The notes under the pieces: generated by a model
What the model was told of the DNA's origin: nothing
Database searches by the model: none
What the model saw: the letters and a program-made list of their open reading frames with translations, nothing else
Source of the DNA: Tichowtungia sp964398915
GTDB lineage: Bacteria > Verrucomicrobiota > Kiritimatiellia > Kiritimatiellales > Tichowtungiaceae
NCBI GenBank assembly: GCA_964398915.1
Contig: CAYNOR010000032.1
Coordinates: forward strand, 1 to 14,021
Length of the DNA stretch: 14,021 bases
Direction of reading: 5' to 3'
Shown here: positions 1 through 6,969 of the stretch, piece by piece
Layout of the letters: every line of letters begins with the position of its first letter
Numbering within the stretch: the first letter of the stretch is position 1
Position numbers and translations under genes: made by a program

Positions 1-26
1 GCTCATACGGAGACATTAAACCATCT

Positions 27-59
27 TTACGGTTTTTCAATCGTTAAATGCTCTATCGT
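27..59 (-). repeat. Dispersed palindrome-like repeat, copy 1
   Basis: On the minus strand these 33 bases match 13965-13997 (plus strand) at 29 of 33 positions, counted by eye. The shared core includes TAGAGC, ACGATTGA and AAACCGTAA. Beyond the core, AGAGCATTTAA is roughly complementary to TTTAATGTCTC further along, so the unit may be an imperfect palindrome reaching toward position 8. It begins at the stop codon of the small lipoprotein gene, so it could also act as a 3' structure. Confidence 0.6.
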
Positions 60-220
60 TAAAAATCTTTATCCCAGAACCAAACCAGCTTTGTTTCGCT
101 GTTGGCTTTCCCGGAGGCATTGCCGCCGCCCTTCAATCCCGGCTCTTTAATCGTCGTCCTGCTGACGCAAGAACTGCAGAGAAGAAGTACTGCGGTCAAA
201 TACAGAAGTTTTTTCAACAT
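59..220 (-). CDS. Small putative lipoprotein (53 aa)
   Basis: This is a short reading frame starting MLKKLLYLTAVLLLCSSC and ending LVWFWDKDF. Residues 1-14 form a lysine-led hydrophobic signal segment. Cys18 follows Ser-Ser and is the likely lipidated cysteine; the lipobox is imperfect because the -3 residue is Cys. The mature part is only about 35 residues, with a Gly-rich stretch (GGG at 31-33), a mixed basic/acidic middle and a Trp-Phe-Trp end. The ATG lies 18 bases after the serA stop on the same strand, with a modest AAAGGGTG ribosome binding site, so it is probably co-transcribed with serA. Tiny lipoproteins like this are common in Gram-negative genomes and are often missed by gene callers. 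I recognise no family and assign no function. Confidence 0.6.
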   Translation of the reverse strand: MLKKLLYLTAVLLLCSSCVSRTTIKEPGLKGGGNASGKANSETKLVWFWDKDF

Positions 221-238
221 AAGACACCCTTTTTTCAG

Positions 239-1816
239 CTAGAAGGAGATCGCACAAACGTTGATCGCTGCAATTTTTTCAGCAACTTTGGCCAGTACCT
301 TCTCAGGAACCAGCTGACTTACCTTGAGAACTGCGATGGACTTCTGCCCGTCACGGCTATGCGGATTACGCACATCGTCGATATTGATATTTTCTTTAGC
401 CATGGCTCCGGCGATTTCGCTGAGAACTCCCGGACGGTCCATGTAGGTAAAGAGCGCAATATGCCCCTTCGGTTCAAAGTAAAGCCGGTCAAAATCACCA
501 ATACGCGAAACCATCATGCGACCTTCCGCCAATGTGCCGCGCACGCTGATGCGGCGTAATTCGCCCGCACCGACGCTTGCCATGAGGTCAATGGTAATAG
601 AATTACCGTAGCCTTTGGTTTGATCCGCTTCACGGGTGGAATATTCCACACCCATATCTTTAAGGAATGAAACCGCGGCTTTCGGGTCCATCGAGCGGTC
701 GAATTCTGCACTTAGCGCACAGACCACCGGCACGGAAAGCCATTTGGCAAAGCGCTGGAGATCGCCGTAAAAGCTGGTTTCGATTTTGCTGAGCTTGGTA
801 TCGCCGCCAAGAACATTCCGGCAAAGAACGGTAAGCGTGTAGGTGAGTTCGGCGTAGGCTTCATCGAGTCCTTCAGGGATGTCACGATTGACGATGTACG
901 ATGTGACGCCCTTGCTGTCGAAGTCGATAAGCTGCTCAGCCGAACGCTGGGCCGCATTAAAATTAGCCTCTTTGGTCGAAGCGCCAAGATGCGGAACCAT
1001 GATGTCGGCAATGTCTATAACACTCTTGGGGCCTTCGGCATCCTTTGGATAAACATCATTGAGAAACCGAAGCGCCTTTTCGGCCTTAAGGGCGCGCAGA
1101 TCGTTTTCATTAACAACGCCTGAACGTGCGCAATTAATGAGGGTGGCTCCCTTTTTCATGCTCCCCAGCAGATCCTTATTGACCAGACCTTTGGTGTGTT
1201 CGTTTTCAGGAATATGGAGCGTAATGTAATCGCTCTGTGCAAAAAGGTCTTTCAGGCTGACCAGCCTGACGCCGATACGCGCGGCTGCTTCTTCAGAAAG
1301 AACCGGATCGAAGGCAAGAATTTTACATTCAAAACCGCCGAGACGTTTGGCAACCAGTTTACCGATAGCACCAAGTCCGACGATACCAACGGTTTTCCCG
1401 GTGACTTCACGGCCCATAAACTTGGTCTTCTCCCATTCGCCTCGGCGGGTGGAAGCATCGGCGGCGATCAGGTGACGGGCATCCGCGAGCATGAGCGCAA
1501 CGACTTCTTCGGCAACAGCATTGGCATTAGCGCCGGGAGTATTCATCACATCGATTTTGCGTTGCCGCGCATATTTCGTGTCGATTGTGTTGTACCCTGC
1601 ACCGGCGCGGATAACCACCTTGAGAGCAGGCAGCGCATTAATCAGTTCGGGGGTCACCTTCTCGCTGCGAACAATAAGCGCGTAGGCGTCGGGGTGCTGT
1701 GCTGCAAGAGCCATAAGCTCGGTTTGAGCGTCCTGCACAACGGTGTAGCCCCCATTCTCCTCAAGAAGTTCCTTAGCAATTGCGTCGAGTTTCGTTGGAA
1801 TCAGTACTTTTTTCAT
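239..1816 (-). CDS. serA: D-3-phosphoglycerate dehydrogenase (SerA), long form with ACT domain
   Basis: It catalyses NAD-dependent oxidation of 3-phosphoglycerate to 3-phosphohydroxypyruvate, the first step of serine synthesis, in the cytoplasm. The chosen start (MKKVLIPTK, 525 aa) has GGAG six bases upstream; an in-frame ATG 12 bases earlier overlaps that ribosome binding site and has none of its own. In this numbering the Rossmann motif GLGAIG is at 147-152, the catalytic Arg at about 231 (NCARSG) and the catalytic His at about 276 (VPHLGAST). A C-terminal regulatory ACT domain lies at about 452-525 (MDRPGVLSEIAGAMAKENIN). The roughly 150 residues between the catalytic and ACT parts match the extra domain of long SerA enzymes of about 525 aa. 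Where E. coli SerA has its catalytic Glu (DVFPTEP), this protein reads DVYPKDAEGP, so the acid is an Asp or is shifted by two residues. The small lipoprotein gene follows directly. Confidence 0.93.
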   Translation of the reverse strand: MKKVLIPTKLDAIAKELLEENGGYTVVQDAQTELMALAAQHPDAYALIVRSEKVTPELINALPALKVVIRAGAGYNTIDTKYARQRKIDVMNTPGANANAVAEEVVALMLADARHLIAADASTRRGEWEKTKFMGREVTGKTVGIVGLGAIGKLVAKRLGGFECKILAFDPVLSEEAAARIGVRLVSLKDLFAQSDYITLHIPENEHTKGLVNKDLLGSMKKGATLINCARSGVVNENDLRALKAEKALRFLNDVYPKDAEGPKSVIDIADIMVPHLGASTKEANFNAAQRSAEQLIDFDSKGVTSYIVNRDIPEGLDEAYAELTYTLTVLCRNVLGGDTKLSKIETSFYGDLQRFAKWLSVPVVCALSAEFDRSMDPKAAVSFLKDMGVEYSTREADQTKGYGNSITIDLMASVGAGELRRISVRGTLAEGRMMVSRIGDFDRLYFEPKGHIALFTYMDRPGVLSEIAGAMAKENINIDDVRNPHSRDGQKSIAVLKVSQLVPEKVLAKVAEKIAAINVCAISF

Positions 1817-1848
1817 AGTTTTCTCCATGTAAAGGGTGAGTGGCTCCC

Positions 1849-1877
1849 AAGGTAATCGGCGGACGGGAATGAATCAA
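1849..1877 (-). promoter_or_regulatory. Possible sigma-70-like promoter for serA
   Basis: The minus strand carries TTGATT (1877-1872), a 17-base spacer and TACCTT (1854-1849). The -35 matches consensus at four positions and the -10 at three. It lies about 33 bases upstream of the serA start. This is weak pattern evidence only. Confidence 0.28.
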
Positions 1878-1903
1878 GTTCAGACGGTTTTGTTTTTCGC
1901 TTC

Positions 1904-1933
1904 TTGACCGTTAACAGGGCGCTCTTCTATGGT
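1904..1933 (+). promoter_or_regulatory. Possible lptE promoter, close to the start codon
   Basis: TTGACC (1904-1909) is followed after 18 bases by TATGGT (1928-1933). The -10 ends six bases before the lptE ATG at 1940, which would make the mRNA leaderless or nearly so. This fits the lack of a convincing ribosome binding site. It is pattern evidence only. Confidence 0.3.
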
Positions 1934-1939
1934 GTCGGC

Positions 1940-2443
1940 ATGAAATCTGCAAAATTCATTTTGTTTCCCGTTCTGGCGCTGATCCTCTCCGGCTGTGCGG
2001 GTTACCGCGTCGGCAGTACACTGGATCGATCCATTCAGAGCGTGAGCTTGACGATTGTTAATAAAACAAGAGAACCCTCGATTGAGGTCGCCGTGCAAAA
2101 GGCTCTGCGTGCTGAGCTGCAGATGGATGGACGGCTGGAAGTCCGTTCAAAGGATGATGCAGATGTTGCCTTGACTGTAACTCTTACTGATTTCGACTTA
2201 GCCCCGCTGGCTTATGTCCGGGATAAGGGGTCGCTGGCCGACGAGTATCGCATGACGATTACGGCCAGTGCTGTGCTTCGAGATGCCGAAACGAGCGAAG
2301 TGATTTCAGAAACTCCCGTGGTACTGGGCGAGTCGGAATTCCGGTATATCGCTGACCTGACGTCCACGAAACGCGCCGGCTTACCTGAAACAGCGAACGA
2401 TCTGGCACGTAAAGTGGTCAGCGCAACCGTTACCGCCTGGTAA
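1940..2443 (+). CDS. lptE: LptE-like LPS-assembly lipoprotein
   Basis: This is a likely outer-membrane lipoprotein that partners LptD in placing lipopolysaccharide on the cell surface. The protein (167 aa from ATG 1940) starts MKSAKFILFPVLALILSGC with a clean lipobox LSGC and lipidated Cys19. The mature part begins AGYRVGSTLDRSIQSVSL and continues with NKTREPSIEVAVQKAL, then ADVALTVTL and an EYRMTITASAVLRD strand. This order (GY near the Cys, an 'NKT/NRT..E..V..AL' helix, the 'AD..L' strand) is typical of LptE-family proteins in Bacteroidota and PVC bacteria. A TTG-initiated extension to 1904 exists, but the signal peptide begins at 1940. The upstream ribosome binding site is weak. Family assignment is by recalled motif pattern; another small DUF-type lipoprotein is possible. 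It is divergent from serA and convergent with rpsT. Confidence 0.72.
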   Translation: MKSAKFILFPVLALILSGCAGYRVGSTLDRSIQSVSLTIVNKTREPSIEVAVQKALRAELQMDGRLEVRSKDDADVALTVTLTDFDLAPLAYVRDKGSLADEYRMTITASAVLRDAETSEVISETPVVLGESEFRYIADLTSTKRAGLPETANDLARKVVSATVTAW

Positions 2444-2461
2444 ACGAACGTAAGATCACAT

Positions 2462-2480
2462 CCGCCGCCGAAAGCGGCGG
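2462..2480. other. GC-rich hairpin after lptE
   Basis: CCGCCGC and GCGGCGG form a perfect 7-base-pair stem with a 5-base loop. No T-run follows on either side, so it is not a standard intrinsic terminator. It could protect the mRNA end or be a remnant of a dispersed repeat. Confidence 0.5.
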
Positions 2481-2513
2481 CGCGTTACACGTGCCGCCGC
2501 ACTCCAAAAGCAA

Positions 2514-2539
2514 AAAGCCGTCCGGTTAAGGACGGCTTT
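2514..2539. terminator. Bidirectional intrinsic terminator between lptE and rpsT
   Basis: AAAGCCGTCC and GGACGGCTTT form a perfect 10-base-pair stem around a GGTTAA loop. Reading on the minus strand, the stem is followed by TTTTTGCTTTT, making a strong terminator for the infA-rpsU-rpsT cluster. On the plus strand TTTCTATTTT follows, so it can also end lptE transcription. Confidence 0.9.
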
Positions 2540-2562
2540 CTATTTTCCAATATCTGGAAAAC

Positions 2563-2829
2563 TTATTTCGCCAGCTTACGCAGAGCGGCAAGCGCCCTCT
2601 TTTTGCGGCGAATGGCGGTGTTTTTCTTAATAACGCCGCGCTTAACGGCTTTATCAAGCACCGAACTGTACTCGCGTACAGCTTTATCAGACGTTTCAGC
2701 AACGCCTGATGCCAATACTTCACGCGTTTTACGGCGGACCGATTTGACTTTCGTCTTTACGGTCATATTGCCGACGCGCTGTTTATCAGACGAGCGCATC
2801 CTTTTTTTTGCACTTTTAATATTCGGCAT
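2563..2829 (-). CDS. rpsT: 30S ribosomal protein bS20
   Basis: This is a primary 16S rRNA-binding protein of the small subunit. The 88-residue product has the usual bS20 length and its features: start MPNIKSAKKRMRSSDKQR, a strongly basic N-terminal helix, and the end GVIKKNTAIRRKKRALAALRK. GAGG lies seven bases upstream of the ATG and within the rpsU coding region. The ATG lies inside the end of rpsU (14-base overlap), so translation of the two is probably coupled. A strong terminator follows 24 bases after the stop. Confidence 0.97.
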   Translation of the reverse strand: MPNIKSAKKRMRSSDKQRVGNMTVKTKVKSVRRKTREVLASGVAETSDKAVREYSSVLDKAVKRGVIKKNTAIRRKKRALAALRKLAK

Positions 2830-3064
2830 TTTTGAACCTCGGTTTTATTGGGTCATCGCTACTGGGCGGGCGGCTGTCGCGCATGGCACGCGAGCGGGCA
2901 CGAGCCTGTTTTTTGCGGCGTTTGTCGCCTGGCTTTTCAAAGCGACGGCGTTCGCGCATATCCTTTAGAATTCCTTCGCGGTCGAGCAGTTTTTTCAAAC
3001 GGCGGAGCCCTTTTTCGACAGGTTCACCACGACGGAGTTTTACTTCACAAGTTGTACTGGCCAT
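2816..3064 (-). CDS. rpsU: 30S ribosomal protein bS21 with extended C-terminus
   Basis: This small-subunit protein sits near the 3' end of 16S rRNA. The core VKLRRGEPVEKGLRRLKKLL, DREGILKDMRERRRFEKPGDKRRKK is diagnostic of bS21. I chose ATG 3064 (MASTTCEVKL, 82 aa), which has GGGGGTG about ten bases upstream; a GTG four codons earlier overlaps that ribosome binding site. bS21 proteins are commonly 58-71 residues. Here about 15-20 extra residues follow the basic tail (MRDSRPPSSDDPIKPRF), and the last codons overlap the start of rpsT. Transcribed together with rpsT. Confidence 0.93.
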   Translation of the reverse strand: MASTTCEVKLRRGEPVEKGLRRLKKLLDREGILKDMRERRRFEKPGDKRRKKQARARSRAMRDSRPPSSDDPIKPRFKNAEY

Positions 3065-3111
3065 AATTTTTAACACCCCCTTAAGCGGGTAGATTTTTCA
3101 CAAAGGCGGAG

Positions 3112-3140
3112 AAGTTAGGTGATGAAGGTTGCTTTGTCAA
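3112..3140 (-). promoter_or_regulatory. Possible promoter for rpsU-rpsT
   Basis: The minus strand has a perfect -35 TTGACA (3140-3135), a 17-base spacer and TAACTT (3117-3112), which keeps the key first, second and sixth bases of a -10. It lies between infA and rpsU, about 48 bases before the rpsU start, so the ribosomal pair could be expressed apart from infA. Confidence 0.42.
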
Positions 3141-3164
3141 TCGATTATCCGGTGAAAGGGCCCG

Positions 3165-3386
3165 TCACTCTCTGTGGCGGAAGGAGATGCGCCCTTTAGT
3201 CAGATCATAGGGTGAAATTTCGACGGTCACCCGGTCGCCGATTGCAATACGGATGAAATTTTTGCGCATTTTCCCCGAAATATGGGCAAGGATGCGGTGT
3301 CCGTTTACCAGCTTCACGTTGTACATCGTGGCGGGCAGAACCTTTTCCACAACACCTTCAAGTTCAATTACTTCATCTTTGGCCAT
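3165..3386 (-). CDS. infA: Translation initiation factor IF-1
   Basis: IF-1 binds the ribosomal A site during initiation. The 73-residue S1/OB-fold protein has the expected length and signature: MAKDEVIELEGVVEKVLPA, then MYNVKLVNGHRILAHISGKMR, NFIRIAIGDRVTVEISPYDL and TKGRISFRHR. A GGGGGA ribosome binding site lies about six bases before the ATG. It heads a minus-strand cluster with rpsU and rpsT; the 100-base gap to rpsU contains a possible second promoter and no terminator that I can see. Divergent from gpmI. Confidence 0.97.
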   Translation of the reverse strand: MAKDEVIELEGVVEKVLPATMYNVKLVNGHRILAHISGKMRKNFIRIAIGDRVTVEISPYDLTKGRISFRHRE

Positions 3387-3422
3387 GCATTCCCCCGTCC
3401 GGTTTTATTTTTTGTCGCGCCG

Positions 3423-3450
3423 ATGCTACACGCGCACCCCGCCATTGCAA
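3423..3450 (-). promoter_or_regulatory. Possible promoter for infA
   Basis: Minus strand TTGCAA (3450-3445), a 16-base spacer and TAGCAT (3428-3423, four of six consensus bases). It would give a leader of about 30 bases before the infA ATG. Confidence 0.33.
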
Positions 3451-3481
3451 GAAGGCATTTGAAAAGAGTTTGTGCGAAAAC

Positions 3482-3532
3482 TTGAGTACAAGCTCTTCAC
3501 AGGGCATATTTCCGCGCTTCAATCCCTATAAT
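3482..3532 (+). promoter_or_regulatory. Possible promoter region of gpmI
   Basis: TTGAGT (3482-3487) and CATATT (3505-3510) are separated by 17 bases and match consensus at four positions each. A perfect TATAAT also occurs at 3527-3532, but no good -35 sits at the right distance; it would give a leader of about 14 bases. Either could drive gpmI. Confidence 0.38.
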
Positions 3533-3552
3533 TTCTGAGAGAGGAAGTATCT

Positions 3553-5205
3553 ATGGACGCATTAAAAAAATCGCAGATTTTCAAAGGGCCACAGGGCCCG
3601 GTGGTATTGGTCATCATGGACGGCGTCGGTATTGGCAAATACGAAGAAGGCGACTTGGTCCGCTCCTCCAATACACCCCATCTAGACTGGCTGATAAAAA
3701 ATGCCGTTGCAACGCAGCTTCAGGCGCATGGCACGGCCGTCGGCCTGCCAAGCGACGAAGATATGGGTAACAGCGAAGTCGGCCACAACGCCATCGGTTG
3801 CGGACGCGTATTCCATCAGGGCGCAGCGCTTGTAAGCGAAGCCATTGCCTCTGGTGCCATGTTTACCGAACCAACATGGAAAGAGCTGGTCTCCAACGTC
3901 AGAGCAAACAACTCGACGCTTCATTTTATCGGGCTGCTTTCCGACGGCAACGTTCATAGTCACATTGACCACCTCAAGGCGATGCTCAAACAGGCCAAAA
4001 CCGATGGCGTAAAAACAGCGCGCATTCATCCACTCATTGACGGCCGCGATGTACCACCGACCTCCGCACTCGAATATGTAAAACCGTTCGAAGCCTTTTT
4101 AACAGAACTCAACGCCGACGGAACCGTGGACTACGCCATCGCCTCCGGCGGCGGGCGCATGAATATCACCATGGATCGCTACAATGCCAACTGGGACATG
4201 GTCAAGCGCGGCTGGGACACGCATGTAAAAGGTGAGGGCCGCCTGTTTAACTCCATGACGCAGGCGATTGAAACCTTCCGTGCCGAAAAGCCCGGCATTC
4301 TCGATCAGGATCTGCCGCCCTTCGTCATTAAACGCCAAGGCAAAGCCATCGGTAAAATCGTGGATGGCGACAGTGTGGTTTTCTTCAATTTCCGCGGCGA
4401 CCGTGCGCTTGAAATGACCAAAGCGTTCGAAGCGGATGATCTCAAGGAATTCGCCCGCGGACCAAAACCAAAGGTGAAATATGCCGGTATGATGCAATAC
4501 GATGGAGATCTCCGCATCCCGCGCAGCTATCTGGTCACGCCGCCAGCCATCAACCGCACCATGGGTGAATATCTTGCCGCATCCGGAGTTCATCAACTCG
4601 CCATCAGCGAGACTCAAAAGTACGGCCATGTCACGTATTTCTTCAACGGCAATCGCGCTGATAAATTCAATGAAGCGCTTGAAGACTACATTGAGATCAA
4701 ATCCGATGTCTGCCCGTTTGAAGATGCCCCGCGCATGAAGGCCGTCGAAATCACCGATGCGGTAATCAAGGCCATTGAAAGCGGAAAATATCAATTCATC
4801 CGCCTTAACTTCCCCAACGGCGACATGGTCGGTCACACGGGCGTCTTTTCCGCCGTGAAAGTTGCTGTCGAAGCCGTAGATGAGTGTCTCGGGAGACTTA
4901 AAACAGCTGTCGAAAAGGCTGAAGGAATTCTGGTTGTCAGCGCCGACCACGGCAATGCGGATGATATGTATGAACATGATAAAACCGGCGCCGTAAAGCG
5001 AAACAAAGACGGACAGCCGCAGGCCAAAACGGCCCACTCTCTCAATCCGGTTCCGGCCGTCGTTTACGATCCGGCCGGCACGTCGAAAGCCCGGCTTTCG
5101 GCAGCAAAAGGCCTGGGTATCAGCAGCCTCGCCGGAACGTGCCTGAAATTACTTGGTTACGAGCCTCCAGCCGACTACACCCCTTCCATCGTTGAGGTCG
5201 GCTGA
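3553..5205 (+). CDS. gpmI: 2,3-bisphosphoglycerate-independent phosphoglycerate mutase
   Basis: It interconverts 3- and 2-phosphoglycerate in glycolysis and gluconeogenesis through a phosphoserine intermediate and two bound metal ions. The alkaline-phosphatase-fold motifs are present: metal Asp23 (IMDGVGIG), catalytic Ser74 in MGNSEVGHN, HSH at 135-137, DGRD at 163-166, GGGRMNI near 199-205, RGDR at 281-284, SETQKYGHVT at 352-361, NGDMVGHTG at 422-430, SADHGNADDM near 463-472 and TAHSLNPVP at 493-501. At 550 residues it is longer than E. coli GpmI (514). Part of the excess lies between the ADHGN motif and the metal His495 (KTGAVKRNKDGQ), an insertion reminiscent of plant and trypanosomatid enzymes. 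AGAGGAAG precedes the ATG. It stands alone, between divergent infA and convergent hcp. Confidence 0.95.
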   Translation: MDALKKSQIFKGPQGPVVLVIMDGVGIGKYEEGDLVRSSNTPHLDWLIKNAVATQLQAHGTAVGLPSDEDMGNSEVGHNAIGCGRVFHQGAALVSEAIASGAMFTEPTWKELVSNVRANNSTLHFIGLLSDGNVHSHIDHLKAMLKQAKTDGVKTARIHPLIDGRDVPPTSALEYVKPFEAFLTELNADGTVDYAIASGGGRMNITMDRYNANWDMVKRGWDTHVKGEGRLFNSMTQAIETFRAEKPGILDQDLPPFVIKRQGKAIGKIVDGDSVVFFNFRGDRALEMTKAFEADDLKEFARGPKPKVKYAGMMQYDGDLRIPRSYLVTPPAINRTMGEYLAASGVHQLAISETQKYGHVTYFFNGNRADKFNEALEDYIEIKSDVCPFEDAPRMKAVEITDAVIKAIESGKYQFIRLNFPNGDMVGHTGVFSAVKVAVEAVDECLGRLKTAVEKAEGILVVSADHGNADDMYEHDKTGAVKRNKDGQPQAKTAHSLNPVPAVVYDPAGTSKARLSAAKGLGISSLAGTCLKLLGYEPPADYTPSIVEVG

Positions 5206-5254
5206 GGCGCGTTAACACGATCGCGAAGTTCCAAACATGAATAAACATTACCCC

Positions 5255-5284
5255 GCTGCATCGGGAAGCAGCCGGCCATCCGGC
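5255..5284. other. Overlapping short hairpins between gpmI and hcp
   Basis: GCTGC (5255-5259) pairs with GCAGC (5268-5272), and GCCGG (5271-5275) pairs with CCGGC (5280-5284); the two stems exclude each other. No T-run follows in either direction, so I see no standard terminator in the 129 bases between these convergent genes. Confidence 0.35.
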
Positions 5285-5334
5285 AACACACCCCAAATGC
5301 ACCGTTCATGTAGATGACTTCATCACCCTTCTGA

Positions 5335-6900
5335 TTATTTTTCCAAACATTGCTTCAGATCGGCTTCAACCGTGGTGGTTGGAGCAATATTGAACTTTTC
5401 AACCAGTACGTTCAGCACGGCAGGCGTAACGAAGGCGGGCAGGCTCGGCCCAAGTTTGATGTTCTTAATGCCGAGGTGCAACAGCGTGAGCAGGATACAA
5501 ACGGCTTTCTGCTCGTACCACGACAGGACCATCGAGAGCGGCAGATCGTTAACACCGCACCCAAAGGCTCCGGCCAGTGCAACGGCAATCTGAATCGCCG
5601 AATAAGCGTCGTTGCACTGTCCGATGTCGAGCAGGCGCGGAATACCGCCAAGATCACCGAATTCCAGTTTATTGAAACGATATTTTCCGCAGGCGAGCGT
5701 GAGGATCACGCAGTCTTGCGGCACCGCTTCGGCAAACTCGGTGTAGTAGTTGCGTCCGCTCTTGGCCCCGTCGCATCCGCCGATCAGAAAGAAGTGCTTC
5801 AAAGCACCGCTCTTGACGGCTTCGATGACGGTCGGGGCGACGCTCATGACGGCGTTATGGCCGAATCCGACCAGAATGGTTTTTGCTGGCTCGGTTTCAG
5901 CAAAACCGGGAGTTTCGAGCGCGGCTTTGATGACGGGTGCAAAATTTCCATCGCTGATGTGCTGTACGCCGGGCCACTGGACGAGGCCGCAGGTGAAAAT
6001 GCGGGCTTTGTAGTTTTCCTTCGGCTTCTGGATGCAGTTGGTGGTCATGAGGATCGCGCCGGGGAAGGCTTCGAACTCTTCGCGCTGATCCTGCCAGGCG
6101 CCGCCGTAGTTGCCGACGAGGTGTTTGTATTTTTTAAGTTCCGGATAGCCGTGACACGGAAGCATTTCGCCGTGGGTGTAAATATTGATACCCTTCCCTT
6201 CAGTCTGCTTGAGAAGCAGTTCAAGGTCTTTGAGGTCATGGCCGGAAACGAGAATCGCTTTCCCTTTGACGGCCTTGATGTTCACCGGCGTCGGTACGGG
6301 ATGTCCGTAGGTTCCGGTGTTAGCGGCGTCGAGCAACCCCATAACGGTCAGGTTGACTTCGCCTGTTTTAAGAGCCAGCGAAAGCAACACGTCGACCGTG
6401 GCCGGGCCGTTCTTGAGAACCGCCAGCGCTTCGTGGAAGAAAGCGAAGACGCTGTCGTCCTCTTTGCCGAGAATGTACGCGTGGTCAGCATAGGCGGCAG
6501 TTCCTTTAAGACCGTAGAGGATCAGTTCCTGCAAGCCGGTGATGTCGTCGCCCAGTTTTGTTTTGCGGCTTTCGATACCGACGGCTTCGCCCTGTTTAAT
6601 CAGTCCGTCAAGGCTGGCGTCCAGGGTGAAGTCGCACAGCTGAGCGCCGCGGCGGATGACGCGGGCGATGTCTTCGGCATCAAAGTTGACGTTCGTGACG
6701 GTCGTGAAGAGTCCTTCCATCACGAACAGATCGGCCTCGCGGGTACGGCCTGCGGTTTTTGTTTTGACCGCAATCTGTTTGCAGACTTCAATCAGCAAAT
6801 CCTGAAGGGCGGCGGTTTCGGGATCTTTTCCGCACACGCCGAAACTGGTGCATCCGGTGCATTTAGCGGTCTGTTCACACTGATAACAAAACATACTCAT
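5335..6900 (-). CDS. hcp: Hybrid-cluster protein (hydroxylamine / NO reductase)
   Basis: This is a cytoplasmic Fe-S protein of anaerobic nitrosative-stress defence: hydroxylamine reductase activity in vitro, NO reductase or protein S-nitrosylation roles in E. coli. I start it at ATG 6900 (MSMFCYQC, 521 aa) because AGGA lies seven bases upstream; the upstream extension lacks family similarity. Cys5, Cys8, Cys17 and Cys23 (C-x2-C-x8-C-x5-C) are the cubane-cluster ligands in the anaerobe-type spacing of Desulfovibrio Hcp. The hybrid-cluster ligands are all visible: His221 (SGHDLKD), Glu245 (THGEMLP), Cys289 (TTNCIQ), Cys376 (GGCDGAKSGR), Cys404 (LACGKYRFN), Cys429 (GQCNDAYS), Glu463 and Lys465 (WYEQKA). 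No hcr reductase gene is adjacent. A divergent permease shares its upstream region, which holds an FNR/HcpR-like palindrome. Confidence 0.96.
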   Translation of the reverse strand: MSMFCYQCEQTAKCTGCTSFGVCGKDPETAALQDLLIEVCKQIAVKTKTAGRTREADLFVMEGLFTTVTNVNFDAEDIARVIRRGAQLCDFTLDASLDGLIKQGEAVGIESRKTKLGDDITGLQELILYGLKGTAAYADHAYILGKEDDSVFAFFHEALAVLKNGPATVDVLLSLALKTGEVNLTVMGLLDAANTGTYGHPVPTPVNIKAVKGKAILVSGHDLKDLELLLKQTEGKGINIYTHGEMLPCHGYPELKKYKHLVGNYGGAWQDQREEFEAFPGAILMTTNCIQKPKENYKARIFTCGLVQWPGVQHISDGNFAPVIKAALETPGFAETEPAKTILVGFGHNAVMSVAPTVIEAVKSGALKHFFLIGGCDGAKSGRNYYTEFAEAVPQDCVILTLACGKYRFNKLEFGDLGGIPRLLDIGQCNDAYSAIQIAVALAGAFGCGVNDLPLSMVLSWYEQKAVCILLTLLHLGIKNIKLGPSLPAFVTPAVLNVLVEKFNIAPTTTVEADLKQCLEK

Positions 6901-6943
6901 GAGAGTTCCTTTCGGTTTTGGTTTCCTACATTCGATACCAGAG

Positions 6944-6949
6944 ATTATG
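6944..6949 (-). promoter_or_regulatory. Likely -10 element of hcp
   Basis: Minus strand CATAAT matches TATAAT at five of six positions. If the transcript starts near 6937, the palindrome centred at 6977.5 lies at about -40.5, the place of class II CRP/FNR activator sites. No separate -35 is needed in that arrangement. Confidence 0.5.
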
Positions 6950-6969
6950 ATTACTTTCGGAAACGGCAC

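Noticed and set aside
40..63. Direct repeat ATCGTTAAA (40-48 and 55-63) as an iteron or binding site
   Set aside because: Two copies only, inside the dispersed palindrome; the right-hand copy of that element lacks the second unit, so no separate function is supported.
1196..1855. A 219-codon open frame on the plus strand antisense to serA
   Set aside because: It is a shadow of the serA coding frame with no recognisable protein features.
4099..5037. A 312-codon open frame antisense to gpmI
   Set aside because: gpmI is complete with every catalytic motif. The antisense translation shows no recognisable domain and no ribosome binding site that I can support.
2479..5220. GGCGCGTTACACG (2479-2491) and GGCGCGTTAACACG (5207-5220) as a dispersed repeat after lptE and gpmI
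   Set aside because: Only about 13 bases with one gap and no flanking similarity. Chance is a sufficient explanation here, although a genome-wide count would settle it.
5238..5318. Short 26-codon frame between gpmI and hcp
   Set aside because: No ribosome binding site, no hydrophobic or conserved pattern, and it covers the hairpins at 5255-5284.
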